The notes under the pieces were generated by a model. That model searched no databases and was not told the DNA's origin. It was given only the letters and a program-made list of their open reading frames with translations. Shown here piece by piece: positions 16,271 to 25,073 of a stretch of DNA of 34,611 bases. How positions within the stretch are numbered: the stretch's first letter is position 1; every line of letters begins with the position of its first letter. The stretch spans positions 1 through 34,611 of the forward strand of contig SFDZ01000018.1 of NCBI GenBank assembly GCA_004557405.1, written 5' to 3'. This stretch comes from Bacteroidales bacterium. Its GTDB lineage: Bacteria > Bacteroidota > Bacteroidia > Bacteroidales > Paludibacteraceae. The position numbers and the translations under genes were made by a program.

Positions 16271-16300
16271 AAATCCCGAAAGAAACTTTCGGGATTTTGT
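16271..16300. terminator. Bidirectional terminator between nadE and the DUF3078 gene
   Basis: AAATCCCGAAAG (16271-16282) and CTTTCGGGATTT (16286-16297) form a perfect 12-pair stem with an AAA loop. It lies between two convergent genes with A and T runs on both sides. Confidence 0.88.
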
Positions 16301-16319
16301 TTTATGCTGCAACAATCGT

Positions 16320-17357
16320 TTAGAAACTATAGCCGATGCCAAGTCCGAGATTGCCTTTGAACTGAACGCGTTCCACCGGATTGTTGCCATCTTTGTCGGC
16401 TATCATCACGCCATTGACATATTTGAGCGATGTGCTCAACGTTACATTCAGCACTTTGAGGAATTGATACGAGATGGCGAAATCCCAATCGACATCGAAA
16501 TTGCCGAAACGGCGATGGTCGCTCATATCCTCCGACCAGCGATAAGGAGTAAAGATGCCAACGGTCGAAATGATTTTCAGATTTTCGATGCGCGTGTAAT
16601 TGACGCCGGCTTTGGCCGAGAAACCAAGTTCGGGCAGGCAGGTTTTGTCGGGATCGATGCCGTATGCAGCACGCAGGCTTGTCATTTGTTCCACGCCGGC
16701 ACCATCGACATACGACAAACTATCGAGCGTGCAACTCGAGATACGACCGGTAACCGGTGCCAGATAAATCGAGAAAATTTCGTTCGGTTTCCAATCGATA
16801 CCGACCGAGATGTCGGTGTACGAAGGCGACAACCAACCGGCAATCGGTTTTTTGAAATCGCCATTATCGTCGGCACCATATTTATAGCCGCGCGCATACT
16901 GCGATTTGAAACTACCCAGCACGGTCAGGTACCACGTTTTGTGAAATTCCCAACCAAATTTGGTGGTGAAGTTGATTTTGTCGTTCGATTTGCGCCAAGG
17001 TTCAAATTCGCTTTCCAGATAAGTCATACCGAAGTCGGTGTCCAAATTGGTTTCCCAAGCGACGCTGTTTTTCTGATAGAGCAAGGTGATGTTGGCAGCC
17101 GCCACGGTAGTGATGTTGTTGTTGCCACCGGCAGCCCAATTCCACAAACCGGTTGCGCTGGCATTCAACGACAAAATGCCGGTACATTTCCAATATTTTT
17201 CTTTCACCGGTTGCGTGGCTTGTTCCGTAATGGCATCGGCCTGTTCGAGTGTGTCGCCGGTTGTCGGCTTGCTGTCGTCAACTTTTGGCTCGTCGGCCAC
17301 AGCCGATACTGTACCAAGCGTCAAAAGCGAAGATAGGAGTAAAACTTTGAATTTCAT
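16320..17357 (-). CDS. DUF3078 outer membrane protein
   Basis: The 345-residue product has a signal peptide (about residues 1-21), a Thr/Asp/Glu-rich spacer, then a beta-strand-rich body. The body starts with YWKCTGILSLNASATGLWNW and AAGGNNN, the hallmark of the DUF3078 family. The alternating hydrophobic pattern and the aromatic C-terminus (GLGIGYSF) suggest an outer-membrane beta-barrel. No function is known for the family. It has its own promoter and is convergent with nadE. Confidence 0.82.
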   Translation of the reverse strand: MKFKVLLLSSLLTLGTVSAVADEPKVDDSKPTTGDTLEQADAITEQATQPVKEKYWKCTGILSLNASATGLWNWAAGGNNNITTVAAANITLLYQKNSVAWETNLDTDFGMTYLESEFEPWRKSNDKINFTTKFGWEFHKTWYLTVLGSFKSQYARGYKYGADDNGDFKKPIAGWLSPSYTDISVGIDWKPNEIFSIYLAPVTGRISSCTLDSLSYVDGAGVEQMTSLRAAYGIDPDKTCLPELGFSAKAGVNYTRIENLKIISTVGIFTPYRWSEDMSDHRRFGNFDVDWDFAISYQFLKVLNVTLSTSLKYVNGVMIADKDGNNPVERVQFKGNLGLGIGYSF

Positions 17358-17407
17358 ACAGTTGAGAATTGTTTATTAAAAATTTAACATTGATATAAAA
17401 ACCGCCG

Positions 17408-17438
17408 CAAAATTACAAAAAAAATGCAACTTCACAAA
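17408..17438 (-). promoter_or_regulatory. Promoter of the DUF3078 gene
   Basis: On the minus strand TTTG (17438-17435) and TAATTTTG (17415-17408) are 19 nt apart, a full consensus match about 50 nt before the start codon. Confidence 0.8.
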
Positions 17439-17474
17439 CACCCGCTCACAAAAAAAATCGAGGAATAACGCCGA

Positions 17475-18827
17475 TTACTCTTTTTCGCGAATGAGCAACA
17501 CGCAGGCCGCAGCCACCAACAGACATCCGCCGGCCACGCCAAGCATGCCGGCTTGTGTGCCTACGCCCCTCAGCAACAGCCCGCCACACAATGCCGCCAC
17601 TATTTGCGGCAAACAGATGGTGCAGTTGAACAATCCCAACAACGTGCCCATGTGTTTGCTTCCCTGAATAGCATTGGTAAAGATGGTAAATGGCAGCGCC
17701 AACATGGCAGCCCAAGCCGCACCTATCAGCGCATAACTGACGAACAACACATAACGATTGTGTACAAACAATATCGATGCGAAACCAATGGCGCCCACCA
17801 ACAACGAGAGTATATAAGCGCCCTTGTTGCCCATTTTGTGTTCGATGAACGGCAATAATGCAGCCCACAACAACGACCCTACAGCCTGTACCGCAAACAC
17901 CATGCCGACCCAATTGCCGGCATCTTGGAACGCATCGGACGCCGTATCCAAGCCATCCCAAGCGAAGCACAAGGAGGCGATGGCACCATTCGAATAAGTC
18001 CACATATACATAAAGGCTGCCCAACAAAAGAACTGAACAAGTCCCACTGTAACAAAAGAGCGGATAACGCGCTTGTCCGACTTGCCATTTGACGAACCGA
18101 CCGTGCCGGCATCGGTCGATTTAATGCCATGAAAGCGCGCATATTCGGTGGGATTCATCTCCTTTACGGCAAAAAAGGTGTACAACACACACACTATCAA
18201 AATGGCCGCACCCATATAGAACGACCACTTCACCGATGCAGGGACAACGCCCTCTGGCGCCGTATTGGCAATGCCAATCCATGTGAAAAAAATCGGGAAA
18301 AGATAGCCCACCAACGATCCGGCGTTGCACAGTGCCGACTGAATGGCATAGGCCGTACCTTTTTGCGCCTCGTTCACCGTGTCGCCCACCATCATTTTGA
18401 AAGGCTGCATCGCAATGTTGATGGCCGTGTCGAGAAACATCAGCGAAAAAAGTCCAAACCACATGGCGGCATTCAAGCCCAAAAACAGACTCTGTTCGAA
18501 CGTGAAATCGCCGGCATTGGGCAACAACACCATCACCGCCACGGCAATCACGGCACCAACAATCAGATAGAATTTACGTCGGCCAAACACGGGGCCAAAC
18601 CATGTTTTGTCGGACAACAGCCCCACCAACGGTTGCACTATCATGCCCATGAGCGGCGGCAATATCCAGAAATAACTCAAATCGTGCGGGTCGGCACCAA
18701 GCGTGGCAAAAATGCGACTGATGTTGGCGCTCTGCAACGCATAGGCAATCTGCACGCCAAAAAATCCGAAACTGAGGTTCCACAACTGCAGAAAACTTAA
18801 ATTGGGTTGGGTCGTTTTAGGTTGCAT
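17475..18827 (-). CDS. SLC45-type MFS sugar transporter
   Basis: The 450-residue membrane protein resembles the Bacteroidota branch of the SLC45/GPH-like sugar transporters. It begins with LSFLQLWNLSFGFFGVQIAYALQ, has PPLMGMIVQPLVGLLSD and the loop motif FGRRKFYLIVG, and shows about twelve hydrophobic helices. Related proteins are annotated as maltose, maltodextrin or sucrose transporters, but no carbohydrate enzymes are nearby to support one sugar. It is divergent from tsaC, and the two promoters lie within 50 bp of each other. Confidence 0.82.
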   Translation of the reverse strand: MQPKTTQPNLSFLQLWNLSFGFFGVQIAYALQSANISRIFATLGADPHDLSYFWILPPLMGMIVQPLVGLLSDKTWFGPVFGRRKFYLIVGAVIAVAVMVLLPNAGDFTFEQSLFLGLNAAMWFGLFSLMFLDTAINIAMQPFKMMVGDTVNEAQKGTAYAIQSALCNAGSLVGYLFPIFFTWIGIANTAPEGVVPASVKWSFYMGAAILIVCVLYTFFAVKEMNPTEYARFHGIKSTDAGTVGSSNGKSDKRVIRSFVTVGLVQFFCWAAFMYMWTYSNGAIASLCFAWDGLDTASDAFQDAGNWVGMVFAVQAVGSLLWAALLPFIEHKMGNKGAYILSLLVGAIGFASILFVHNRYVLFVSYALIGAAWAAMLALPFTIFTNAIQGSKHMGTLLGLFNCTICLPQIVAALCGGLLLRGVGTQAGMLGVAGGCLLVAAACVLLIREKE

Positions 18828-18853
18828 AGGTTTTTAGGTTAAAAAAAAGTGGT

Positions 18854-18861
18854 CAAAGATA
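18854..18861 (-). promoter_or_regulatory. Promoter (-7 element) of the SLC45-type transporter gene
   Basis: TATCTTTG is read on the minus strand from 18861 to 18854, about 27 nt before the start. The -33 position holds only TTCG (18884-18881), so this is a weaker promoter on paper. Confidence 0.6.
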
Positions 18862-18869
18862 CACATTTT

Positions 18870-18901
18870 TTTGCGAATCGCGAAAAATTATAGTACTTTT
18901 G
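18870..18901 (+). promoter_or_regulatory. Promoter of tsaC
   Basis: TTTG (18870-18873) and TACTTTTG (18894-18901) are 20 nt apart, with the ATG at 18923. Its -33 half is interleaved with the upstream part of the divergent transporter promoter. Confidence 0.78.
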
Positions 18902-18922
18902 TGCGTTTTTTTATCGACACTT

Positions 18923-19486
18923 ATGAACGACGACATCAGAAACGCACTTGACGTATTGCGCCGCGGCGGCGTCATACTCTACCCCACCGACACCGTTTGG
19001 GGCATCGGCTGCGACGCCACCAACGAGACAGCCGTACGCCGCATTTTCGACATCAAACAGCGCACCGACTCGAAAGCCATGCTCGTACTCATCGACAGCA
19101 CCGCCAAACTGCAAGGCTGCATCGACGAAATTCCCGACATCGCCTTCGACCTGATAGAGATGAGCGAAAAGCCACTGACAATCATCTATCCCGGCGCAAA
19201 AAACTTGGCTAAAAACCTGATTGCCGACGACGGCAGCATCGGCATACGCGTAACCAACGAACAATTTTCGCGCTGCCTGTGCGAGCGATTCCACAAACCG
19301 ATTGTATCGACCTCGGCCAACATCAGCGGGCAACCCACGCCACAAAATTTTGCCGAAATAGCCGACGAAATAAAACAAGCCGTCGATTACATAGCCACGA
19401 CACGCCAAACCGACATGCACAAAGCCACACCATCGAGCATCATCAAATTGGGTACGCACGGCGAAATAAAGATTATACGACAATGA
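18923..19486 (+). CDS. tsaC: Threonylcarbamoyl-AMP synthase (TsaC/Sua5/YrdC)
   Basis: The 187-residue enzyme makes threonylcarbamoyl-AMP from threonine, bicarbonate and ATP, the first step of t6A37 tRNA modification. YrdC-fold markers are GGVILYPTDTVWGIGCDA, the KQR segment in FDIKQRTDSKAML, and IVSTSANISGQPTP. It is the short form without the Sua5 C-terminal domain. An in-frame upstream start would fall inside the -7 element, so the ATG at 18923 is preferred. lon follows after 160 nt. Confidence 0.93.
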   Translation: MNDDIRNALDVLRRGGVILYPTDTVWGIGCDATNETAVRRIFDIKQRTDSKAMLVLIDSTAKLQGCIDEIPDIAFDLIEMSEKPLTIIYPGAKNLAKNLIADDGSIGIRVTNEQFSRCLCERFHKPIVSTSANISGQPTPQNFAEIADEIKQAVDYIATTRQTDMHKATPSSIIKLGTHGEIKIIRQ

Positions 19487-19570
19487 CAGACGTTTGGCAC
19501 ACAAATTGAGCTACACAACCGGCAAACAGAGCCCAAAATGCTGCCCCGACAACGGTTTAGGGCAAAAACA

Positions 19571-19625
19571 CGACAAACATTCTCTCACTTAGCGGGCGTT
19601 TTGTCGACACAAAAACACGACAAAA
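19571..19625. promoter_or_regulatory. Cluster of CGACAAA sites upstream of lon
   Basis: The 15-base sequence CAAAAACACGACAAA occurs at 19563-19577 and again at 19610-19624. Between them the reverse complement TTTTGTCG (19599-19606) forms an inverted repeat with CGACAAAA (19618-19625). So three copies of one heptamer, two direct and one inverted, lie within 85 bp of the lon start. They may be operator sites for a stress regulator; no known regulator is assigned. Confidence 0.45.
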
Positions 19626-19646
19626 TGTCAGTAATAGATTTAGCCT

Positions 19647-22055
19647 ATGAAGATTGATGACATATTGACAGACGCAAAAATTGGGAACATTCACAGCGAA
19701 GTGATACACCTCGACGAGGAGGGCGACCCCACACTTGTAACAACCATTTCGGGCGACGAACTGCCCATACTGCCGCTGCGCAACATGGTGTTGTTCCCCC
19801 AAGTGGTGATGCCGGTGTCGATTGGGCGCGACAGTTCGCTGAAACTTGTACGCGAAGTGTACGACCGGCACGGCGAGCTGCTGGCTGTGATGCAACGCGA
19901 CCACATCATCGAAAATCCGAAGCACAACGACCTGTTTACATACGGCACCGTGGCACGCATTCTGCGCATCATCGAGTTGCCAGACAACACCACCATGGTC
20001 ATTCTGCACGGACGCCGACGCGCACGCATCGTGGCAGCCGCCAAACAGCGCCCGTACCTCACCGCCACCATCGATTTGGCACCCGAAGTAGCGCCCGAAA
20101 CCGTCGATGAAAAAGCGGAACAAACGTTGGACGTCATCAAAGCACTGTGCGAAAAAATCGTCAAAAAATCGAACTCCATACCCAACGAAGTGCTGTTTGC
20201 CATCGCACACAACGACACACCCGAGTCGCTCGTCAACTTTGTGTGCGGCAACCTGCAACTCGACAATTTTGCCCAACAACGACTGCTCGAAACAAACGAT
20301 TTGCAACAACGCGCCACACAATTGGTCGAAGTGCTGACGCAAGAGTTCAAACAAATCACCGTGTCGGCATCCATACAGTCGAAAGTGCTGAAAGACATCG
20401 ACAAACAGCAGCGCGAATATTTTCTGCAACAGCAGATGAAAACCATCAAAAACGAGTTGGGCGACAACAACGGCGACAAATTGGTGGATGCCTACCGCGA
20501 ACGCGCCAAAACAAAAAAATGGGACGCAAAAACGGCCGACATTTTCGACAAAGAACTGAAAAAGTTGGAAATGATGCCGCAACAATCGCCCGACTTCGCC
20601 GTCCAACAAAACTACGTCGAAACCCTGTTAGACCTGCCTTGGAACGAATACACACGCGATAATTTCGACCTGAAAAAAGCGCAACGCATTCTCGACCGCG
20701 ACCATTTTGGGCTCGACAAAGTGAAAGAACGCATCATCGAACATTTGGCTGTGCTGAAACTGCGCAACGACCTGAAAGCGCCCATTTTGTGCCTCTACGG
20801 ACCTCCGGGCGTGGGCAAAACATCGCTCGGAAAATCCATAGCCGAAAGCCTCGGACGCAAATACGTGCGCGTATCGTTGGGCGGCATGCACGACGAAGCC
20901 GAAATTCGCGGACACCGACGCACCTACATCGGCGCCATGCCCGGACGAATCATTCAAAACCTGAAAAAAGTCGGATCGTCGAACCCTGTGTTCGTGCTCG
21001 ACGAGATAGACAAACTATCCGACGACATACACGGCGACCCGTCGTCGGCTCTGCTCGAAGTGCTCGACCCCGAGCAAAACAGTACGTTCCACGACAACTT
21101 TCTCGACATCGACTACGACTTGTCGAAAGTGCTGTTCATCGCTACCGCCAACGACATTTCGGCCGTGCCACGACCACTGCGCGACCGCATGGAACTGATA
21201 GAAGTGAACGGATACATTGCCGAAGAAAAAGTGGAAATTGCCGCCAAACATTTAGTGCCGCGACAACTGAAAGAACACGGCATCGACAAAAAACAGTTGA
21301 AACTGCCCAAGAAAACCCTGCGGCACATCATCGACAACTACACACGCGAATCGGGCGTGCGTGAACTCGACCGTGTCATCGCCAAAATAATGCGCAAAAC
21401 CGCCTGCAAAATAGCCACCGAAACGCCCTACAACACTGATGTCGCCATCGACGGCATCAACGAATACCTTGGTGCGCCACGCTACACGCACGACAACTAT
21501 CAGGGCAACGACATTTGCGGCGTCGTTACCGGATTGGCTTGGACAGCCGTCGGCGGCGAAATACTCTACATCGAAGCCGGCCTGAACAAATCGAAAGCGG
21601 GCAAACTCACCCTGACAGGCAACCTTGGCGATGTGATGAAAGAATCGGCCGTCATTGCGCTAGGCTATCTGAAAGCACACGCCGACGAATTTGGCATCAA
21701 TGCAACATTGTTCGACGAATACGACATCCACATTCATGTACCCGAAGGCGCCATACCCAAAGATGGTCCGTCGGCCGGCATCACCATGCTGACAGCGTTA
21801 ACCTCGGCATTTACCAAACGCAAAGTGAAGAAAAATCTTGCCATGACCGGCGAAATAACCCTGCGCGGAAAACTGCTGCCCGTCGGTGGCATCAAAGAAA
21901 AAATTCTGGCCGCCAAACGCGCCGGCATCACCGACATTCTGATGTGCGCCGACAACAAACGCGACATCGACGAAATAAACGACGTGTACCTGAAAGGGCT
22001 GAAATTCCACTTTACAGACAGTATGACCGACGCGCTGAACACGGCACTACTATAA
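19647..22055 (+). CDS. lon: ATP-dependent Lon protease
   Basis: The 802-residue protein is a LonA-type cytoplasmic protease of damaged and regulatory proteins. The N-terminal substrate-binding domain begins near LPILPLRNMVLFPQVVMPV. It continues with a coiled-coil region, the AAA+ module with Walker A GPPGVGKT (385-392) and Walker B VFVLDEIDK, and the protease domain. Its catalytic dyad is Ser709 (KDGPSAGI) and Lys750 (GGIKEK). No consensus TAnnTTTG promoter lies before it; the nearest is TAGATTTA at 19635-19642, almost touching the ATG, so tsaC read-through or a different sigma factor may drive it. Confidence 0.97.
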   Translation: MKIDDILTDAKIGNIHSEVIHLDEEGDPTLVTTISGDELPILPLRNMVLFPQVVMPVSIGRDSSLKLVREVYDRHGELLAVMQRDHIIENPKHNDLFTYGTVARILRIIELPDNTTMVILHGRRRARIVAAAKQRPYLTATIDLAPEVAPETVDEKAEQTLDVIKALCEKIVKKSNSIPNEVLFAIAHNDTPESLVNFVCGNLQLDNFAQQRLLETNDLQQRATQLVEVLTQEFKQITVSASIQSKVLKDIDKQQREYFLQQQMKTIKNELGDNNGDKLVDAYRERAKTKKWDAKTADIFDKELKKLEMMPQQSPDFAVQQNYVETLLDLPWNEYTRDNFDLKKAQRILDRDHFGLDKVKERIIEHLAVLKLRNDLKAPILCLYGPPGVGKTSLGKSIAESLGRKYVRVSLGGMHDEAEIRGHRRTYIGAMPGRIIQNLKKVGSSNPVFVLDEIDKLSDDIHGDPSSALLEVLDPEQNSTFHDNFLDIDYDLSKVLFIATANDISAVPRPLRDRMELIEVNGYIAEEKVEIAAKHLVPRQLKEHGIDKKQLKLPKKTLRHIIDNYTRESGVRELDRVIAKIMRKTACKIATETPYNTDVAIDGINEYLGAPRYTHDNYQGNDICGVVTGLAWTAVGGEILYIEAGLNKSKAGKLTLTGNLGDVMKESAVIALGYLKAHADEFGINATLFDEYDIHIHVPEGAIPKDGPSAGITMLTALTSAFTKRKVKKNLAMTGEITLRGKLLPVGGIKEKILAAKRAGITDILMCADNKRDIDEINDVYLKGLKFHFTDSMTDALNTALL

Positions 22056-22079
22056 GCCGCACCGCGCCCCACAAACCAA

Positions 22080-22108
22080 CAGACATCGGTTGCGATGTCT
22101 GTTTTTTT
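22080..22108 (+). terminator. Intrinsic terminator of lon
   Basis: CAGACATCG (22080-22088) and CGATGTCTG (22093-22101) form a perfect nine-pair stem with a GTTG loop, followed by seven T. Confidence 0.92.
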
Positions 22109-22117
22109 GCCCGACGA

Positions 22118-22149
22118 TTTGGTACTTTGAAAAATTATGCCTATCTTTG
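22118..22149 (+). promoter_or_regulatory. Promoter of the BspA-like gene
   Basis: TTTG (22118-22121) and TATCTTTG (22142-22149) are 20 nt apart, 38 nt before the ATG at 22188. Confidence 0.75.
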
Positions 22150-22187
22150 ACAAAGTTCATCACAATTTTTGTTAAAAATCGCCGTAC

Positions 22188-23390
22188 ATGAAACATCGTT
22201 TTCCACTCATTTCGAGCATAATCCTTTTCGCGACAGCCGGCATCGGCTCGGTTGCAGCCTCCGACACTGCCGTCGATGGCATCTACTACAATTTCGACGA
22301 GGCAACGCTCACCGCCAAAGTTACCTACCGCGGTGCCGAAGACGATTGGATGTACGACACCACCGGCGATTTGGCTTACGTGGGCAATTTGGTTATACCC
22401 GCTTCCGTTACCTACAACGACAAAGTCTATACGGTTGTAGGCTTGGATGCCGATGCCCTTATCAACAGCAAAAAATTGATCACACTTTCGTTGCCCGCCA
22501 CCGTTACCTCTATTGGAGACAGGGCTTTCACGCTCTGTAACGCCCTGCAAAGCATTACCGTAGATGCTGCCAATCCGGCTTTGCTGTCGTACGACGGTCT
22601 GCTCTACTATCGCAATCCGTTCACTATTGCCGTTGTACCGCGCGGCAAAACAGGTGCATTGGAATTGCCCGACGGATTGGTCGAGATTCCAAGTGGAAAG
22701 TTTCAAAAATCAAGTATCGAAAGCGTGATTATCCCCAACAGCGTTACGACCATAAAAGACGGAGCCTTCAGCGAATGTAAACTACTCGTTGACATTACCA
22801 TCGGTAATCGGGTGCACACCATCGAACGCAGTGCATTTATGAACGACACAGCGCTCCAAGTAGTGCAACTGCCGGCATCGATGCGCACTATCGGCGCATC
22901 AGCATTTTTAGGCTGTTTCCATTTAACTTACCTGACCATCAAAGAAGGACTTACAACCATCGAAGAGTCGGCTTTCAGCGGTTGTTCGTCGCTTTGCGGC
23001 ATCTATCTGCCAAGCACGCTGACCTACATCGGCAACAACGCTTTTTCCGGTTGCATCAGCCTGACAAGCATCATGAACAACAGCACTTTCGACCTCCAAA
23101 GCGGCTCCGACGCCTACGGCGGTGTAGCCCTCTATGCCACCGACATATTCACCGGCAGTCTGCCTACGGGCGCGCACACATCCACTGTGCAAGAACCCAT
23201 CGTGGAAGCCACACCCGGCGACATTGTCATTCACTATGCCGAGGGGCGGCACGTGCAGGTGTACAACGCCGCCGGCTTGCTCGTCGCGCAACAACGCTGC
23301 ACCACGCCGCACCACACGCTATCCGTGTCAACCGCCGGCCTCTACATCGTTCGCCTCGATAACCGCGCTTACAAAGTGCTTGTGCGGTAA
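22188..23390 (+). CDS. BspA-type leucine-rich repeat surface protein
   Basis: The 400-residue product has a signal peptide (to about residue 24). From about residue 65 to 290 it has tandem LRR_5/BspA-type repeats of about 23 residues, with units such as LPATVTSIGDRAFTLCNAL and LPSTLTYIGNNAFSGCISL. The last 60 residues resemble a type IX secretion sorting tail, with VQVYNAAGLLVAQQ, then GLYIVRL and a final KVLVR. BspA-like proteins are surface or secreted and often bind host components or other bacteria; that role is inferred. Its N-terminal plan (AVDGIYY, then IPASVTYNDKVYTV) is shared with the broken gene at 30899. Confidence 0.82.
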   Translation: MKHRFPLISSIILFATAGIGSVAASDTAVDGIYYNFDEATLTAKVTYRGAEDDWMYDTTGDLAYVGNLVIPASVTYNDKVYTVVGLDADALINSKKLITLSLPATVTSIGDRAFTLCNALQSITVDAANPALLSYDGLLYYRNPFTIAVVPRGKTGALELPDGLVEIPSGKFQKSSIESVIIPNSVTTIKDGAFSECKLLVDITIGNRVHTIERSAFMNDTALQVVQLPASMRTIGASAFLGCFHLTYLTIKEGLTTIEESAFSGCSSLCGIYLPSTLTYIGNNAFSGCISLTSIMNNSTFDLQSGSDAYGGVALYATDIFTGSLPTGAHTSTVQEPIVEATPGDIVIHYAEGRHVQVYNAAGLLVAQQRCTTPHHTLSVSTAGLYIVRLDNRAYKVLVR

Positions 23391-23521
23391 TAAAAACAAA
23401 CGCAGAATGGTCATCTATTTTTTTCGAGGTATCGGCAAACACCCTGCATGAAACAGACAACCACCCCACGCATCAGCACGCACACATGAGCCGCCCGAAT
23501 CGGGTGATGTAGTAATTCAAT

Positions 23522-24712
23522 TTATCGCCATTTTTTGGCAATCGCCTTGGGCACAGCGTCTTTGTGTACAAGTATATTCATGGTTTTGTAGGCAGCAAAT
23601 GCTTTCGATATGTACCAAGTGCCTTGGTATTTGTTGTTGGTACCCCACGAATTTTTCACCATATAATATTCCTTGCCGTTTTGGTCGGTGGCGATGCCGT
23701 AAATAAGCATACCGTGGTCGTCGGTTGTTGTCCAATTATCGTAAGCCGTTTGGCGCATGGCTTGAGTAACTTCCATTTCGGGCAATGGCTTTTGGGTCAA
23801 CTCCTTTTTCTTGTCGTCTTTCGACAGTCCTGTCCAACGCGCCATGTCGCTACCTGTGAGTTCGGCACCACGGTCGGCATCGGGCAGCACGCCGATACCG
23901 TTGCGCGTGAACCCAATTTCGCTCACATCGGCGCCCCACGCTACCGTATAGCCTTGTTCGATGGCATGGTCGATAATGGCAATCAGTTCGTCCAACGGCA
24001 CATTGTACGACTCGCCCAAGCGCCAATTATCCGGAATTTCGAGGACAAATTTTTCGTAAAACGGATGATGCGTGTACGATGTTACCGACACATAATCATC
24101 GGCCGAAAGTCCAAGCATATCGGCAAACGAACGCGGTGTATATTGCCGGCCGTTGTAGTCGAACGTTTCGGGACAAACGCCCAAATAGGTGTCGTAGATG
24201 GCCGAAAGGCCTTGTCGCCACACGGGGGTCAACTGTTTTAACGTGCCACGCGTCAGTGCTTTGACGTAGGCGCCGGTCACAGCATCCAACTCGGTGTGTA
24301 CAGGTAGCGTGTCGCCATACATAATGCCCGGCATAGCCGCTTGCGGCACCATGCCGTAGTGCGCCAAGCAATAGACCGCATCGTTGAAACTGCCGCCGGG
24401 TGCAAACGACACATCGCCGTGCAGGCGCACCGCACGTTCGGCACGATCGACCATGGTATGATGCACAACGAACATTTCCGATAAATCATATTCGCCCTTG
24501 CCCATACGCAGGAGTTCGGATTCGAAAAAAGCCATCGATGAAAAACTCCAACAAGTGCTCGAACGGTGCTGATTTTTGACGCTTGTTATCGGATTTGCCT
24601 TGACAGTGGTGAACACAAATCCTTCGACCGAATCGGCCGGCATGTCGGTTTGAGCAGCAAGCGTAGGCACGGCCATTGCCGCCAAAATGAGGGGGAAAAG
24701 ATGTTTTTTCAT
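23522..24712 (-). CDS. Exported C1B family cysteine aminopeptidase (PepC/bleomycin hydrolase-like)
   Basis: The 396-residue product is a papain-like peptidase of the C1B type. The catalytic residues are Gln48 and Cys54 in NQHRSSTCWSF, a His in TTDDHGMLIYGIA (about 345) and an Asn in VKNSWGTNN (about 362). A clear signal peptide (MKKHLFPLILAAMAVPTLAAQ) shows export, unlike cytosolic PepC. It probably trims peptides in the periplasm or at the surface. The 23391-23521 gap before it holds only a short palindrome, CCCGAATCGGG at 23494-23504, which is too small for a good terminator. Confidence 0.88.
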   Translation of the reverse strand: MKKHLFPLILAAMAVPTLAAQTDMPADSVEGFVFTTVKANPITSVKNQHRSSTCWSFSSMAFFESELLRMGKGEYDLSEMFVVHHTMVDRAERAVRLHGDVSFAPGGSFNDAVYCLAHYGMVPQAAMPGIMYGDTLPVHTELDAVTGAYVKALTRGTLKQLTPVWRQGLSAIYDTYLGVCPETFDYNGRQYTPRSFADMLGLSADDYVSVTSYTHHPFYEKFVLEIPDNWRLGESYNVPLDELIAIIDHAIEQGYTVAWGADVSEIGFTRNGIGVLPDADRGAELTGSDMARWTGLSKDDKKKELTQKPLPEMEVTQAMRQTAYDNWTTTDDHGMLIYGIATDQNGKEYYMVKNSWGTNNKYQGTWYISKAFAAYKTMNILVHKDAVPKAIAKKWR

Positions 24713-24726
24713 ACGTTTGATATTGA

Positions 24727-24745
24727 TAACTTTGGCGCAAAGTTA
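24727..24745. promoter_or_regulatory. Palindromic -7 element upstream of the C1B peptidase gene
   Basis: TAACTTTG (24727-24734) and its exact reverse complement CAAAGTTA (24738-24745) are separated by GCG. The minus-strand copy lies 26 nt before the peptidase start and should be its -7 element, with TGTG (24770-24767) as a weak -33. The plus-strand copy has no -33 partner. The symmetry could also be an operator. Confidence 0.55.
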
Positions 24746-24842
24746 CAAAAAATACAATTAGTGTTCCACATTTTCGTCGAAAAAAAGCGTGGGAGGCATC
24801 ATTTTTGCTGTAAATTCTGTAGTATTTATCAAACAAAAATAC

Positions 24843-24850
24843 TAACTTTG
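24843..24850 (+). promoter_or_regulatory. Promoter (-7 element) of the Na/Pi cotransporter transcript
   Basis: TAACTTTG followed by CAG matches the consensus. No clear -33 element is seen. The start of the cotransporter is 224 nt downstream, leaving a long leader. The leader is otherwise featureless apart from the short open frame at 24858. Confidence 0.6.
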
Positions 24851-24857
24851 CAGCAGT

Positions 24858-25046
24858 ATGAAAACGTACATTCATCGTATCGGAATGCTACGACATTGGC
24901 TTACTTTGAGATTGATTTTCATCAATTTAGCACACTTCACCCTCCTTTTAGTTGCGGGCAGGCACACACGCCACTTACCGGTTTTATATTGTACAATCAG
25001 AAAGCAACCCTCTTTGTACAACATAGTCATCCACACGTTTAGTTAG
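24858..25046 (+). CDS. Possible small protein in the leader of the Na/Pi gene
   Basis: A 62-codon frame starts with ATG only seven bases after the -7 element, so its mRNA would be nearly leaderless. It encodes one hydrophobic stretch (LIFINLAHFTLLLVAG) between basic ends. I do not recognise it. It may be a small membrane peptide, an upstream regulatory frame for the cotransporter 27 nt downstream, or chance. Its codon use does not obviously mark it as coding. Confidence 0.25.
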   Translation: MKTYIHRIGMLRHWLTLRLIFINLAHFTLLLVAGRHTRHLPVLYCTIRKQPSLYNIVIHTFS

Positions 25047-25073
25047 TTTTTCACCCAAATAATCCAAAACATT

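Noticed and set aside
23494..23504. Terminator between the BspA-like gene and the convergent C1B peptidase gene
   Set aside because: CCCGAATCGGG is palindromic, but the stem is too short and there is no T tract next to it.
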